From: Mycosarcoma maydis
Taxonomy: Eukaryota; Basidiomycota; Ustilaginomycetes; Ustilaginales
Length of the DNA stretch: 64,000 nucleotides
Assembly: GCF_000328475.2 (NCBI RefSeq)
Contig: NC_026484.1
Span: 558,001-622,000 of the forward strand
Direction of reading: 5' to 3'
Positions 1 to 10,467 of this stretch are shown in pieces. The notes under the pieces are model-generated. The model ran no database searches, was not told the origin of the DNA, and worked only from the letters and a program-made list of their open reading frames with translations. The first letter of the stretch is position 1; each line of letters opens with the position of its first letter. A program made the translations under genes and the position numbers.

Positions 1-1409
1 CATCGACGTTGCCCATCGCTTGATCAAAGGACTGAATACGACGAGAGCCAAAGAAATTCTCGACCTTGGAAAGATCGTCAAGCTCGCAGCCGGATAAGTC
101 CAAGACGGAAAGGCTGGGGAAGACTTGGCACGATGCGTCGGCATCGGCGGCGTTGTCTGGTGCCAGGACATCGTCGCCAATGCCGTTGCCTTGCAGACCG
201 AGATCTTCGAGCGATGCAAGATGCTGAAAGAGAGTGACAGAGACGGGGCCGCGAATCATGTTGTGGCCGAGGTTGAGTGTTCTGAGACCAGTGGGCAGAT
301 GTACGAGAGACGACTCGGCAGAGCTGACATCGGCAGGCTTGTTGCGACGACGGTTGGCGAGGTCGGGGATGCCCAAAGCAGCGTTTGAAAGGCGATTGTA
401 ACTGAGGTCCAGACTTCGCAGAGAGCGCATGGCGGTGTTTGCGTGCGCCTCGGAAGCAGGGGCGAGGAGCTTGCGATCTTTCTTGGACGGCGATAGACCG
501 GCCCAGACGCTATTTTCCTGCGCAGCATTGACCTTATCCCAAGCCTGGCGTTCCGAGCGCGCCGATGCAAGCTGTTGATCGTTCCAGAGGGTTTGGATCT
601 TGTTGTGAGAGAGGTTAAGTGTAACAAGGTTGTCGAGAGCGAGAAGGCAGGTGGGAAAAGCTGTGAGGCCATTCTTGGCGAGTGTGAGGGTTGTGAGGGC
701 GGAGAGCTGGAAGAGGGGAGGTGGAAGGGTGAGCAACTTGTTGCTATGGAGCTCAAGGCGTTTGAGACCACGAAATTCGCCAAGCTTGTCAGGAAGCGAT
801 TGCAGCTCGTTGTTGCTCAATTGCAAAGTGTGAAGCTCTTCGCGCATATACCAGGGCTGTCGGTCGTCTTGGGGGATGTGCAAGAACCAGGAGGGGGGTT
901 CATCGGCGAGGAGGGAGAGGAGCAATTCTGGCACCTCTCGTAGCGATGGTGACCGCGATGACAAGTTCACCTTGCCTGTTACGGCCAGGCAGAAGCAAAA
1001 GAGGCGAGAGGTTCAAAGAGCCAAGCAGAAGAGGGATGCGTTTCAGCAGGCTGGTTGCAATTAGCGTTGCGTGTCACGACGCGGGCATATGTAGACCATC
1101 AGGGTCAATGGTGTGATACATACCATTCTGTATGCTGAGACGAATCACGTCAGCTTCCGACTTTTGGTTCAGATCCATACCTGGCGCTGGCGAGGTGGAA
1201 GTAGGTTGGGCATGAGCCGATTTCCAAGGCTTGGGAGTGGGTTTCGGAGAGCCGAAAGGGCTTGCTATGGAGGCATCGAGGTCACGTCCAAAGTGGGGTA
1301 GCTGATCGTCATCGTTAGGGAGCGCAGGGCTCGATTTGGTGGGTGAGGAGGAGCGGGAGCGATGCTCGGCCCTTTTAGCGGCCAGGGCAGCGCGCACCGC
1401 CGCTGACAT
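1..1409 (-). CDS. LRRC40-like leucine-rich-repeat protein (3' end beyond window)
   Basis: Leucine-rich-repeat protein, probably a cytoplasmic or nuclear scaffold; its cellular role is not known. Two exons are visible on the minus strand: exon 1 is 1409-1124 (ATG at 1409) and exon 2 runs from 975 to beyond base 1. The intron 1123-976 has a GTATGT donor and a CAG acceptor. Splicing joins ..SIQNG to KVNLSSR.. in frame; without it exon 1 reads into a stop within about 16 codons. About 420 residues are visible. The first ~80 are a Ser/Pro-rich disordered leader. Then come the N-terminal cap motif NGKVNLSSR, typical of LRRC40 proteins, and repeats such as LHTLQLSNNELQSLP, LKRLELHSNKLLTLP and LVTLNLSHNKI. 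A charged linker (SPSKKDRKLLAP region) interrupts the LRR array. Further repeats (LRSLDLSYNRL, LRTLNLGHNMI, LSVLDLSGCEL) run to the window edge. Family assignment rests on the cap plus the repeat pattern; other large LRR proteins remain possible. Confidence 0.8.
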
Positions 1410-1801
1410 TCGTCGTCAAAGCACTGTTGCCAGCCGAGTCGGACGATGTTTTGGTGGCAAACAAAGTATGAGAATAGACCAGCAGAGCTTGCAAGCGCGT
1501 ACAACGGAACGATCGAGGGTGTGGTGAGACGGAGTGTAGAAGGTGCTATCGAGGGAGAGAAAGAGAGAGAGAGAAAAAGTAGACGAGATATGAGAGGCAC
1601 GACACATCTAGGCAACGCAGCCGGTGCCTTTTTTTTGGTTACGCCTTGCCCTGAGCACCGGCAAAGGCACGACCCACCGACCGCAGCAAGCAGCAGTAAC
1701 AGTGAGTTACAGCAGCCGCTTCTCACGTCTGGCTGGCTCGTGGCTCGCTTCTCGCCCAAGTCGTCAGTTGTTCTTGATTTTGTTGTCATTCTCGAAATTG
1801 T

Positions 1802-1857
1802 GAATCACGAATCACGAATCTTGCTTGACGCTTGAAGCTTGACGCTTCGGGCTTGGC
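1802..1857. repeat. heptad repeat array (ATCACGA and CTTGACG types)
   Basis: Positions 1802-1820 hold almost three units of the 7-mer ATCACGA. They are followed at about 1824-1857 by a second 7-bp-period stretch, CTTGACG/CTTGAAG/CTTGACG/CTTCGGG/CTTGGCT. Two related heptads lie side by side in intergenic DNA. Confidence 0.8.
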
Positions 1858-2284
1858 TTTGCGCGCTGTGTGACTCTTAATTTGGGTTTTCTACTAGTCA
1901 CGAGTCGCAGAATCAGTCAATCAGTCACGAGTGAGTTGAGTGTATCACGTATTCGCGATTGCGCACAAAGTCAGCATGGGCGGGGTGAATCGGGCAGCGT
2001 GAGCTTGTGCGTGTTTTGTTGGTTCCTGATTCGTTGACAGCGACCTTGGAGTCTCTATTACCAATTGCTCACTTACGACTGTGTAGGCGTGCAACTCAAA
2101 GAAGCGACGTCGAACGGAGCCCCTCTTGCCTTGAGTCTTGCAACAAGGGCTTGCTTACTGATTGTGATTGGCGTCTTGTGGGCAGTCAGCAGCACGTTGT
2201 GTGGGACATGCAGCATGTCAATCACGAACCTATCGCACACACGATAAGTTAGCAAAGCTTCCCTGTTCGCATCTCGCAGCCAAT

Positions 2285-2345
2285 CAACGCCCAACGCCCA
2301 ACGCACAACGCACGATTCACGATTCACGATTCACGATTCACGATT
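2285..2345. repeat. heptad repeat array (CAACGCC then five perfect CACGATT)
   Basis: A run of CAACGCC-like heptads (about 2285-2310) passes directly into five perfect tandem copies of CACGATT (2311-2345). It lies downstream of the NSE3 stop codon, between two genes that are both on the minus strand. Confidence 0.9.
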
Positions 2346-2570
2346 GCGACTCGAAAAGGACTATCATGAATGGTCTAACATCAATACAGAATCGGCCAAG
2401 CGTGAAGCATGAAGGGCGTGCAGCTCTCACCGTCGCTCTAGTCTCATCTGCTCAGCAATCACGGATGTGAATCACATCAACCGTCTCTACCGTTGAGATC
2501 GATAGCTGTAAACTCAGTGCTATGCCTTTGAGCAAAATGAATAGCGATGCGGATGCAGTGAAAGCGCAGC

Positions 2571-3938
2571 TTAGTCGATCAGCTGCGAGCCAGCTACGGA
2601 GGCAATGTTGGTGAGCAACATCTTGCGGCGCTTGGCAAGTCGGTCCTGATCGATAGCTTGCGTCTCTTCGTCTTCCTCTTCCGCACCTTGAACGCCATCT
2701 TGCGCTACCGAAGGATCCGTAAATAGCAGCGAAATCAGCTCGGCGACCTTTTTCTCCCCGATCTCTGCCTCGGCTCGGCTGCCCCATCTCCACTCCCACA
2801 CTGTCGATTCATCATCGGCATTGTTAGCACGGCCTCCTGCACCACTGGTGCGCCCTCGTCTCCTACCCTGCGCCTGAGCTTGATTCACTGCGGCAGTCAT
2901 GTGGTCGATCCCGATATCGGAACGTTGCTTCTCCAGGTATGATTGCTTGATCATGGCATTCATAAAGCCTTCGAGCGTGCCCTGCGTTGCCCGAGCTCTT
3001 GACTGCGTTTGTGTACTCTGCGAGCCTGTCGAGCCTGAGCCCTGCGCCGGGCCTGTACCACGCAAGGCAGCCGGGAGAGGGGTGTGGGAAGTGAGATGGA
3101 TGCGTCGCAGGTACATGTGGAGCGTGGCGTCGGTGATTGTGCGTCCGTTGACGAGGATGAGGGCCAAGATGACGTACAGCAGACCCATTTCACCGTCTTG
3201 GCGATCGGCACGCTTCCAGTCGACGGCAGACTTTGCTAAGCTCGCTGCTTGTCGCCTGCGATCAGAGGTCCATGTAGGCTCGCTCGTCGACGCGTAGGCC
3301 TTGGTGAGCTCGTCATCGACGCTCACGAGCTCCTTGATCAAGTCTGGTGAAAAAGCCGACTGTAGTATCCAGATGTTGGTGCCCAATCCCCCATCCGTAG
3401 CACAAGATTCATCTGGTTGCTTTTCGCGTGACCGAAGTCCATTCGCAGACGATGCTGCTGCTCGGAGCACCTCCTGCGCCTGCCTTGTCAATTCGGCATT
3501 GTCGGCTCCTTTGGCACGCACCTCGACCATGTGGAACCCAAATGTGCGGTACAGCATCTCTTGAGCAGCATTGAAGACTAGCCCAAACAGACGGCTGGTC
3601 TTTTCGTCGAGCACCTTGGTGCGTATATCCTCTTTACGGATGGAAGTGCGTTGATACTCGCAGGCAAGCGCATATCGGACAAGCTCGGCGGCTTTCTTCT
3701 TGATCTCGGCATCGCCTATTTGCTGAGCTTGCTTGCGTGCCGTGTCATTGACAGTGATCAATCTATACGACCGCATAAACGCCGCAGCACGTTGATCGGA
3801 GTGTGCAGCTTCTTGAGGATCGTTGAGCTGCACATCTTGTGGGTCTGAGTCCTCCTCCGTTTCAGCATCTCGTCTGCGCCGCGAAGAGGCGAGAGCAGGC
3901 ACGTCGCGCCCTAACCGCCGCGTTCCATAAGTTGACAT
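2571..3938 (-). CDS. NSE3: NSE3/MAGE-domain subunit of the SMC5-SMC6 complex
   Basis: Non-SMC element 3, the MAGE-fold subunit that with Nse1 and Nse4 bridges the SMC5-SMC6 heads in DNA repair and replication-fork maintenance in the nucleus. The 455-aa product has a basic N-terminal leader (TRRLGRDVPALASSRRRR) and a MAGE winged-helix region from about residue 80 (AELVRYALACEYQRTSIRKEDI, FGLVFNAAQEML, FGFHMVEV). A second MAGE winged helix follows (GLLYVILALILVNGRTITDATLHMYLRRI, SYLEKQR), and the C-terminal core is WEWRWGSRAEAEIGE. A Gln/Arg/Gly-rich insert lies between the last blocks. The frame stays open upstream to 4139, but that part reads into heptad repeats and begins without a good start. 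The ATG at 3938 (MSTYGTRR) is chosen. A perfect donor (CAG|GTAAGT) upstream suggests an intron in the 5' leader. Confidence 0.87.
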   Translation of the reverse strand: MSTYGTRRLGRDVPALASSRRRRDAETEEDSDPQDVQLNDPQEAAHSDQRAAAFMRSYRLITVNDTARKQAQQIGDAEIKKKAAELVRYALACEYQRTSIRKEDIRTKVLDEKTSRLFGLVFNAAQEMLYRTFGFHMVEVRAKGADNAELTRQAQEVLRAAASSANGLRSREKQPDESCATDGGLGTNIWILQSAFSPDLIKELVSVDDELTKAYASTSEPTWTSDRRRQAASLAKSAVDWKRADRQDGEMGLLYVILALILVNGRTITDATLHMYLRRIHLTSHTPLPAALRGTGPAQGSGSTGSQSTQTQSRARATQGTLEGFMNAMIKQSYLEKQRSDIGIDHMTAAVNQAQAQGRRRGRTSGAGGRANNADDESTVWEWRWGSRAEAEIGEKKVAELISLLFTDPSVAQDGVQGAEEEDEETQAIDQDRLAKRRKMLLTNIASVAGSQLID

Positions 3939-4128
3939 CGTCAACGCTTCTCTCGAGTCAGCGAGGGATGTTTGTTGAAGACGATCGAGGTCGCAACACG
4001 TCCAAGGTCCAAGCACCTGAATCGCATCTACACGGCAGCTCGATTCAGGGTCTTTCTCTTTCTCTTCCAACCTCTCTGTCTCCTCAGCTGAGCTTAACTT
4101 ACCTGAAAAAAGTGTTGGTTTCATGCAG

Positions 4129-4180
4129 TCACGATTCACGATTCGCGATTCACGATCACGATTGTGATTTCGTGATTGTG
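4129..4180. repeat. heptad repeat array, mixed orientation
   Basis: Imperfect CACGATT units running into their reverse complement (GTGATTT/CGTGATT). It lies just upstream of the NSE3 leader. A smaller palindromic copy (CGATTCACGATTCGTGATTG) follows at 4221-4240. Confidence 0.85.
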
Positions 4181-4470
4181 TCGCGCTTTCTGCAAAATTG
4201 GGTCACTTCCAACCCAAGTCCGATTCACGATTCGTGATTGGTTTCTAGACTTCCTTTTGGTACCGTCGTGAGTAGTTAGTTAAGCTTCAAGTCCACCAAA
4301 GCTTACCTTTTCGCGCTACGACCTACACTCACGACTCCACGCTCGTGGATCGTGCTTCTTGCCCTAAACGCGCCTTGCTCGAGCGTGGAGGTGGAGCTCC
4401 AGCACGGAGCTGTTTCTATGTGCAGTTTAACAGAGGCTCGAGCTGACACGTGACACGTGAACCTGGAAAG

Positions 4471-4553
4471 CTTCACGCTTCGTGCTTGGTCTACCTCTTT
4501 TAATCGCGAATCACGAATCACGAATCACGAAGCACGAAGCACGAATCGTGAAT
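4471..4553. repeat. heptad repeat array with CTTCACG and CACGAAT/CACGAAG variants
   Basis: Positions 4471-4492 show CTTCACG/CTTCGTG/CTTGGTC at 7-bp spacing. Positions 4505-4553 show CACGAAT and CACGAAG units and end in the inverted unit CGTGAAT. The array illustrates one-base drift between heptad variants. Confidence 0.85.
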
Positions 4554-5137
4554 AATGCCCCCATCTGTACTCACGACTGGTCGAATCATGAATCGCATAA
4601 CTACACGAAATGCATGCAGGAGGTGCGATGCCGCTTGGGCGTTCTGGGGCAGAACGGTCAAGCGCTGCAGACTTGCACAAGAAGCCCTTAATCCATATCC
4701 GGCACCCCTCTTCACATAGAGTGGATTGCCTACGGCTTGCGAAAGCGCAAATGCCATCGGCATCTGCGATGGGATTTCGATGAGTATCGCCATGGCGCGT
4801 GGATGCAGAGCCGAAGCGAGAGGATAGAGAACGAGTCGCGATCCCGAGGAGAACGCGCATCGTAAAGTCACGCACGCATCACGAGCGAGTGGATTTGCGA
4901 GATTCGTGATAGAGGATTGAGGCATTAGATTCTGTGGTTCTTTAGCCACTCTTTCGGTGTTGAGCGCGCTTTGCAGAGCTGCTGCTCCCTGTGAACAGGG
5001 TTGAAAATTGCGATTCGCTCGCCTGCTCGCTCGTTCGCTTGGCTTTGCTGTAGCTCGGTCATCCTTCTAACATCGAAGCTACCTTGCGTCTCTTGCTTGG
5101 TAGCATCACCTTTGACCTATCCGCACCTCTTTCATCC

Positions 5138-5160
5138 CGATCACGATCACGATCACGACG
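5138..5160. repeat. short CGATCA hexamer run
   Basis: About three and a half units of CGATCA, a 6-bp relative of the heptad family, in the NIPA upstream region. Confidence 0.6.
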
Positions 5161-5673
5161 CACTTGAGCAAGCTCATCTCCCTGCATCTTCCGACATTGC
5201 AACGCTTCGGTAAAACTCCTTTGGCGCGCGCATCCTTGGTTCACTGTCTCCCATTTTGTCGCCTCTGCCGGCAGAGCTTCTCACAACTTGTTGTCGTCTG
5301 TCACATTCCGCTTCTGGACGCGCTCCCTGATCGCTTGGGCTCTCGAACCTCTTCTTTCAAGTGATTGCAGATCGGGCCGACGCTGCTCGATTGCGCTTTG
5401 GTTATCGTCTCGTCAATCGCATTCTTCTCGAACCGCCGCATTCTCCATCGGCTTCTCCGAGAGACGTGTTCCTTGACCCAAAATCCGCGCTCGACCGTGC
5501 ACCGTGCACAGCAAACTAACCGACACGCACTACATCTCTCGACTTTTGCCACGGGAAAACCCGTCGTGCGGCTAACTGGCCAGTCGTAGTCGAGTAGGGG
5601 GCCGCCTCATCCTCATCCTCAGTCACGTCGCCTCAGCCACTGTAGACGCGCCACCGTCATCTATCTCGCCGCA

Positions 5674-7164
5674 ATGCTTAGATCTTTGGCATCCACGTTG
5701 CGGTCGCGGTCAATCCGCATCGCCACCGTGACAATGCTGCTATGGACACTGGTAACCTACGCTGCACCAGCGCCCATCGATCGCCCCGGCTATCTACCAC
5801 CAGAAGCACACACTCCCTCCGAATCAACACAATCTTCGCTCACTCAGCAAAAGTGGATCGGTCTCACCCTCGCCATCAGCAGCTCCCTCGCTATTGGTAC
5901 TAGCTTCATCATCACGAAAAAAGGTCTTATGGACGCAGCTGATAGGCACAACGGCTTGGCCTCTGATGGCCACACTTACCTCCAGAACCCCATCTGGTGG
6001 GCTGGCATGGCCACCATGATCGTCGGCGAAGTCGCCAACTTTGCTGCCTACACGTTTGCGCCTCCTATCCTCGTCACGCCTCTTGGCGCGCTCAGTGTGC
6101 TGATCGGTGCCATCCTCGCTTCTTTCATACTCAAAGAGGAACTTGGCCGTCTCGGAAAGGTGGGCTGCACGCTCTGCCTCGTCGGTACCGTCATCATCGT
6201 GGTCAATGCGCCAGAAGACAAGGAGATTCAGACTATCGACGAGATGCTCAACTACGCTCTGCAGCCCGGCTTTCTCATCTACTGCACCTTTGTGCTCGGC
6301 TTTTCGCTCTTCATGATTTTCCGCATGGTTCCCAAGTACGGCCGCAAGACTCCGCTCGTCTATATCTCCATCTGCTCTCTCGTTGGCTCTATCTCGGTCA
6401 TGAGCGTGAAAGGTCTCGGTGTGGCGCTCAAACTCACGTTTGCCGGCAGCAACCAATTCACCCACCCCTCCACCTACTGCTTTGCCATTGTCGTGGTCGT
6501 CTGCATTCTCACCCAGATGAACTACTTCAACAAGGCGCTCGACCAGTTCTCCACCAATGTTGTCAATCCGATCTACTATGTTTTCTTCACCACCTCGACC
6601 ATCCTCGCATCCGTGTTGCTCTTCCAAGGCTTCAACACGTCAACTGCTCCAGCCGTCTCGTTGTTGGGCGGTTTCATCGTCATCTTTACCGGCGTGTACC
6701 TGCTCAACCTCAACCGCATCATCGACCCTGTCACGCAACAGCCGCGAATGTCGCTCGTCACAGGCGAAGGTACCACCCGTTTCTCGGAGCAGCACGAGCG
6801 TTTGCTCGACCAGCAGCGTGCCATGAGCAGCTTTGCCAACGGCAGAACGAGTCTAAGTGGTCCTGCAGGACGCAGTGCCACCGTCTTTGGACATGGCAGA
6901 CGTAGCAGCGCAGGCTCTTCGGTGCTCTTCAACGCATACGAGAACGAGGAGGCGCTCGGGCTGGCACGATTGGATGAGGATGAGTACGATGAAGATGCTC
7001 GCGACACCTCGCCCATGTTTCGTCCAGCCAAGACACATTCTGCACGTGCCCACGACGTGAACGGTCACGCGCCATCGGGAGAAGCAACAGCGAGAGCGCA
7101 CCGTCCGAACAAGCGGCAGAGCTTGATTGATGACTCTACGCCACATTACGAGACCGGCAAGTGA
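5674..7164 (+). CDS. NIPA-family magnesium transporter
   Basis: Membrane protein of the NIPA/SLC57 family (DUF803, within the drug/metabolite transporter superfamily), which carries Mg2+ and related divalent cations across plasma or endosomal membranes. The single-exon product is 496 aa. It begins with a short hydrophobic segment (about residues 18-32). The NIPA core of about nine TM helices starts at WIGLTLAISSSLAIGTSFIITKKGL. Family hallmarks are GEVANFAAYTFAPPILVTPLGALSV, LKEELGRLGKVGC, VNAPEDKEI, and the NPIYYVFFTT helix near residue 300. The last ~130 residues are a hydrophilic, acidic, Ser-rich tail, probably cytoplasmic. The ATG at 5674 follows a pyrimidine-rich leader. Substrate specificity is inferred from the family. 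Confidence 0.9.
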   Translation: MLRSLASTLRSRSIRIATVTMLLWTLVTYAAPAPIDRPGYLPPEAHTPSESTQSSLTQQKWIGLTLAISSSLAIGTSFIITKKGLMDAADRHNGLASDGHTYLQNPIWWAGMATMIVGEVANFAAYTFAPPILVTPLGALSVLIGAILASFILKEELGRLGKVGCTLCLVGTVIIVVNAPEDKEIQTIDEMLNYALQPGFLIYCTFVLGFSLFMIFRMVPKYGRKTPLVYISICSLVGSISVMSVKGLGVALKLTFAGSNQFTHPSTYCFAIVVVVCILTQMNYFNKALDQFSTNVVNPIYYVFFTTSTILASVLLFQGFNTSTAPAVSLLGGFIVIFTGVYLLNLNRIIDPVTQQPRMSLVTGEGTTRFSEQHERLLDQQRAMSSFANGRTSLSGPAGRSATVFGHGRRSSAGSSVLFNAYENEEALGLARLDEDEYDEDARDTSPMFRPAKTHSARAHDVNGHAPSGEATARAHRPNKRQSLIDDSTPHYETGK

Positions 7165-8081
7165 GCCTCAGCTCGTACAGCTGCTGGGCTGCATGGCACG
7201 GCGAACTCAGATACCGGCATCGAAAAAGCATGTGACGTCGATGGGGCGACGCGCCGCATACAGTCCGAGATGGGCGCGCCCTTATTGCTCTTTGAGTCCA
7301 CTGCTTGCGCTACTCAGCTTGCTCTCTACATATACACATCGAACATCCATCAGGGTCCCCGCTCACATGGACTGCCGTCTTGTTTGCATGTTATCGCCGG
7401 CTTGGTCAATCTTTCAACGCACATCGCCCCACTCTCACATGCTCTTTGGTTGTCAAGATTTCGTTTCTGTCCACGTTACAGCAAGACGCTGACTGTATCA
7501 CTACTAGAAGACGCACGATTATCATTCTCTTTTCAAGGAATTGCTCCGTTAAGCGTGTCAATTTGGCGCGCGCTAGCCATTCTGCAAGCAGCGACACTCG
7601 CCTCCCTTGGCTGTTCGGCCGGCTTGAGGAATAGGGCATAGAGAAGCGGTTATTGCTTGTGCTTTCAGATGTGGCCCACTGAATTAAAAGCGAGACGTCG
7701 AGGCAAGCGCAAGAGCGTCAGGGCAGAAGACGATCAAGTAGGGAGGTGTATGCTGTGTGCAGGAAAAGTTTCGACTCGACTCGGCGTCTGTGCGAGATGC
7801 GGAGCGCCGATCGGCGCGCGTTGTAGATCAACGACGCTCTGCGTGTCACAACAGCAGAGAGCATATAGTGTAAACAAGTCACATCTGCGCCCTACAGTTC
7901 ACAGTGAACGTCTGACAGTTTCTAAAGCGAAGTTGGGAGAGAGCAAGTAGGGATATAAGGCCTTCCGAACAGGCTTGGATGCTTTTCCCCTCCTTCCATC
8001 AACTTGTCTTTTCTGCTCTTTTGCGATTGCCTCCACCTGCATACATCTGGTAGCCTTCAGTCAGCCTTGCCTGTTCCTGCG
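7165..8081. other. intergenic spacer NIPA / RBMS-like gene
   Basis: About 0.9 kb: the 3' region of the NIPA gene and the promoter/leader of the RRM gene. The leader is pyrimidine-rich just before 8082. I see no gene, no heptad array and no RNA gene. Confidence 0.6.
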
Positions 8082-10467
8082 ATGATCCCTCGCAGCGATC
8101 GAGTGATCTTCCATCTCGAACCGAGTCCAGAGATCAAAGCCAAGAACGCTTCCCCTCCTTCCTTAGCCAATATGGAAACAAAACCCAGCGAGGCAAGCTC
8201 TGGCACGTCTGCTACGCGATGGAACAGCAGCAAGCGTATCGCCATCGCCAAAGAGTCACGCAAGCCTCGCGTCGTAGCACCTGCCACGCCTTGGCGTTCG
8301 CGCACCTCACACAGGCCACCTTCTACTGCTGCCGACGAGCATCACTTCAGCCCGCTCGATCGCAAAGCTGCTGGCTCTACACTGAAACTCGAGCTCGGAG
8401 CCAAATCTGAGCCCGTCACGGTCTCTTCCGCTCCAACTTCGGCAACACTTGTTGCTGGAGGCGAGAAGGAGAGACAGTCGGCCATGGAAGCAGATGCATA
8501 TCGACACACTCTGCAGCCAGTCGCACCTACAATGGAGCGGGGCGAGGAGTGGCGTTCTGATCGTTGGAGGCTGCTACGACCTGAGCCGAACAGCGCTGCG
8601 GACTCCTTCAATCGTCATGTGCATGCTCGCACCGATGCTTACCGACAGGACCAAGCCGCGTTCAACTGTCCTCCTCAACGTACGGGACTAGGAGTAGGAA
8701 GTGCTGCGTACCAGGCATCAGCAAGAAGCGCAGAAATGTGCTGGCCATCGGACAAGAACAACGAGACCAACGTCTATGTCAATGGTCTACCGGAAGAGTA
8801 AGTGTGAGATCGCTACGGCAGGCTGATGACTTTACGGAAATAAGCTGACACGCCACGTGCTCCTGTTTCTCGCGGCCGAATAGGATGAACGATCATATGC
8901 TGTATCTTCTTGGCTCAGCATGCGGTGTAGTGATCAGTCACAAGTCGATGCTGGATCGACAGACGGGACTATGCAAAGGCTTCGGCTTTTTGATGTATGC
9001 CAGCAGTGAGATGGCTAAGAAGGCAATCCAGTGGCTTAACTCTCACGGATTCTTTGCTTCTTTTGCCAAGGTACGTGGGTGATTCATGTTGCGCGCGGTC
9101 TTTCGCCATATTCCACAGCTTCTGATATTCTACTTTTAATGTCGTCTTCAGGAGTCGTTCTCTGCCAGGCTCCGCAGGATGGCAGACACATCCTCGACCA
9201 ACGTTTATCTCAGCAATCTCCCGCTCAAGTTCACCACGCAGCAGCTTGAGCAGCTGTTTGCGCCTTACCCGATCGCCAGTCTCAAGATTCTATACGATGT
9301 CCACGGCGAAAGTCGAGGCGTGGGTTTCGTTCGAGTGTACGATCGAGCCACGGCAAAGGAGTGCATCGATAGGCTGCACGGTCGGATGCTGCCTGGGACG
9401 ACGCTGCCGTTGCAGGTGAGGTTTGCGGATAGCGAAGCACAAAAGCACCTCAAGCACAGTATGAGCCAAAAGCACACGTTGGAGTCGCTCGGCTTGGGAC
9501 CATTCGTAGCTGGTGATGCACGTGCAGTTGGTGATCATGCTTTGCAGTATCCAGGAATAGAGAGGATCAGATCGGCGAGCGAGCTAGATGCAGCCGTAGC
9601 ACATGCTCAAAAGATGGCGAAGGTAAGTACTTTCCAACAAGCTGCTGATATGCCGACGTCTATCTCGCGGACGACTGGTACTCAACAAATGTATGACTTC
9701 CTTTTTTGGTTTCTGAACATGACGAACAGAGCAAGGCTAGACTTGGAACTCAGCTGCCTACTCACCCAATGTGGGCCCGTACACATGTGGTTGGGGTGCA
9801 TTCTCCTGGAATGGCGCCTCATCTAGGTTTCAATTCAACCGGGATGATGCCTTCTGAGGAAAGTGCAGAAGTGATGTACGCAGGCCCGAAAGGAGCCTGT
9901 ACCTTTGGCCGCCCTTTGGCTATGTCGCCTTTGGTCGCTGGTAGATGGGAGCAAAGCAATGGATTAGGCGGCTTGCCCAAGGCTTTCATCCCGCCTCCTG
10001 GCTTGACTCATCCGGCCAATGCTGTCCAATACTTGCAGGACACTGGCAGTCTACTTGCCGAAGAAACTTGCGACGACCGCCCAGACACGACCAAGCCTCT
10101 CCACGGGGGCAGTCGTCACTTGCGCCACCGAAACAGGCAGGCAAGCGCGCGCGTACGTTGTAGCGCCAACAGCGGCGCGGACGCAACTCAGCGAGCAGTT
10201 TCAGATCCAATGGCGATGCTCGCCGCGCAAACACGAATTCGTGAGGCGCTTGGATTGCGCGAGCGTGTACGTGCGGCTGTTTCGGCGGACAACTCGATCG
10301 ACGAAGCACAACATGCCATCCCTACTAACAACGACGGATGCATGCGACGCTCTGAAAGCATCAGCAGCATCGACCAAGATGACGGCGGCGTTGACAACGA
10401 CGACGACGTCGATAGTTGCGTGGAAGACGACAGTCTCAGCGTCGAGCTTCTGATCAATGGCGCTTGA
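8082..10467 (+). CDS. RBMS/MSSP-like RNA-binding protein with two RRMs
   Basis: Predicted single-stranded nucleic-acid binding protein of the RBMS (MSSP) type, likely acting on mRNA. Four exons: 8082-8797, 8884-9070, 9152-9622 and 9730-10467. The introns are short with GTAAGT, GTACGT, GTAAGT donors and TAG/CAG acceptors, and phases match to give 703 aa. RRM1 spans about residues 229-302, with RNP2 VYVNGLP and RNP1 KGFGFLMY; its coding sequence is split by the first intron. RRM2 spans about residues 316-395, with RNP2 VYLSNLP and RNP1 RGVGFVRV. The spacing between RRMs and the STNVYLSNLP linker match RBMS proteins. Both flanks are long and disordered; the tail is acidic (DQDDGGVDNDDDVD) just before the stop. 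The first in-frame ATG after the upstream stop region is 8082 (MIPRSDRV). The target RNA is unknown. Confidence 0.87.

Larger units (their letters stand above)
1410..2570. other. intergenic spacer between LRRC40-like and NSE3 genes
   Basis: About 1.16 kb with no supported gene. It is the upstream region of the LRRC40-like gene and the downstream region of NSE3. It holds a purine-rich stretch near 1550-1580 and two heptad-repeat arrays listed separately. Short open frames here have no coding character and run through the repeats. Confidence 0.6.
3939..5673. other. divergent intergenic region NSE3 / NIPA
   Basis: About 1.73 kb between divergently transcribed genes, with no convincing coding frame. 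It contains at least four heptad-repeat arrays (listed), paired CACGTG E-boxes near 4447-4459, and a pyrimidine-rich stretch (about 5100-5670) that probably forms the promoter and leader of the NIPA gene. The 143-aa minus-strand frame at 4518-4949 is not supported because its end is made of the repeat. Confidence 0.6.

Noticed and set aside
3939..4139. N-terminal extension of NSE3 (67 codons)
   Set aside because: Reads through a probable leader intron and heptad repeat; conserved MAGE sequence starts well after 3938.
4518..4949. 143-codon minus-strand frame in the NSE3-NIPA spacer
   Set aside because: Its end is made of heptad repeat and the translation has no coding character.
5824..6627. 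267-codon minus-strand frame opposite the NIPA transporter
   Set aside because: Antisense shadow with Glu/Asp/His-rich sequence, as expected from reversed hydrophobic codons.
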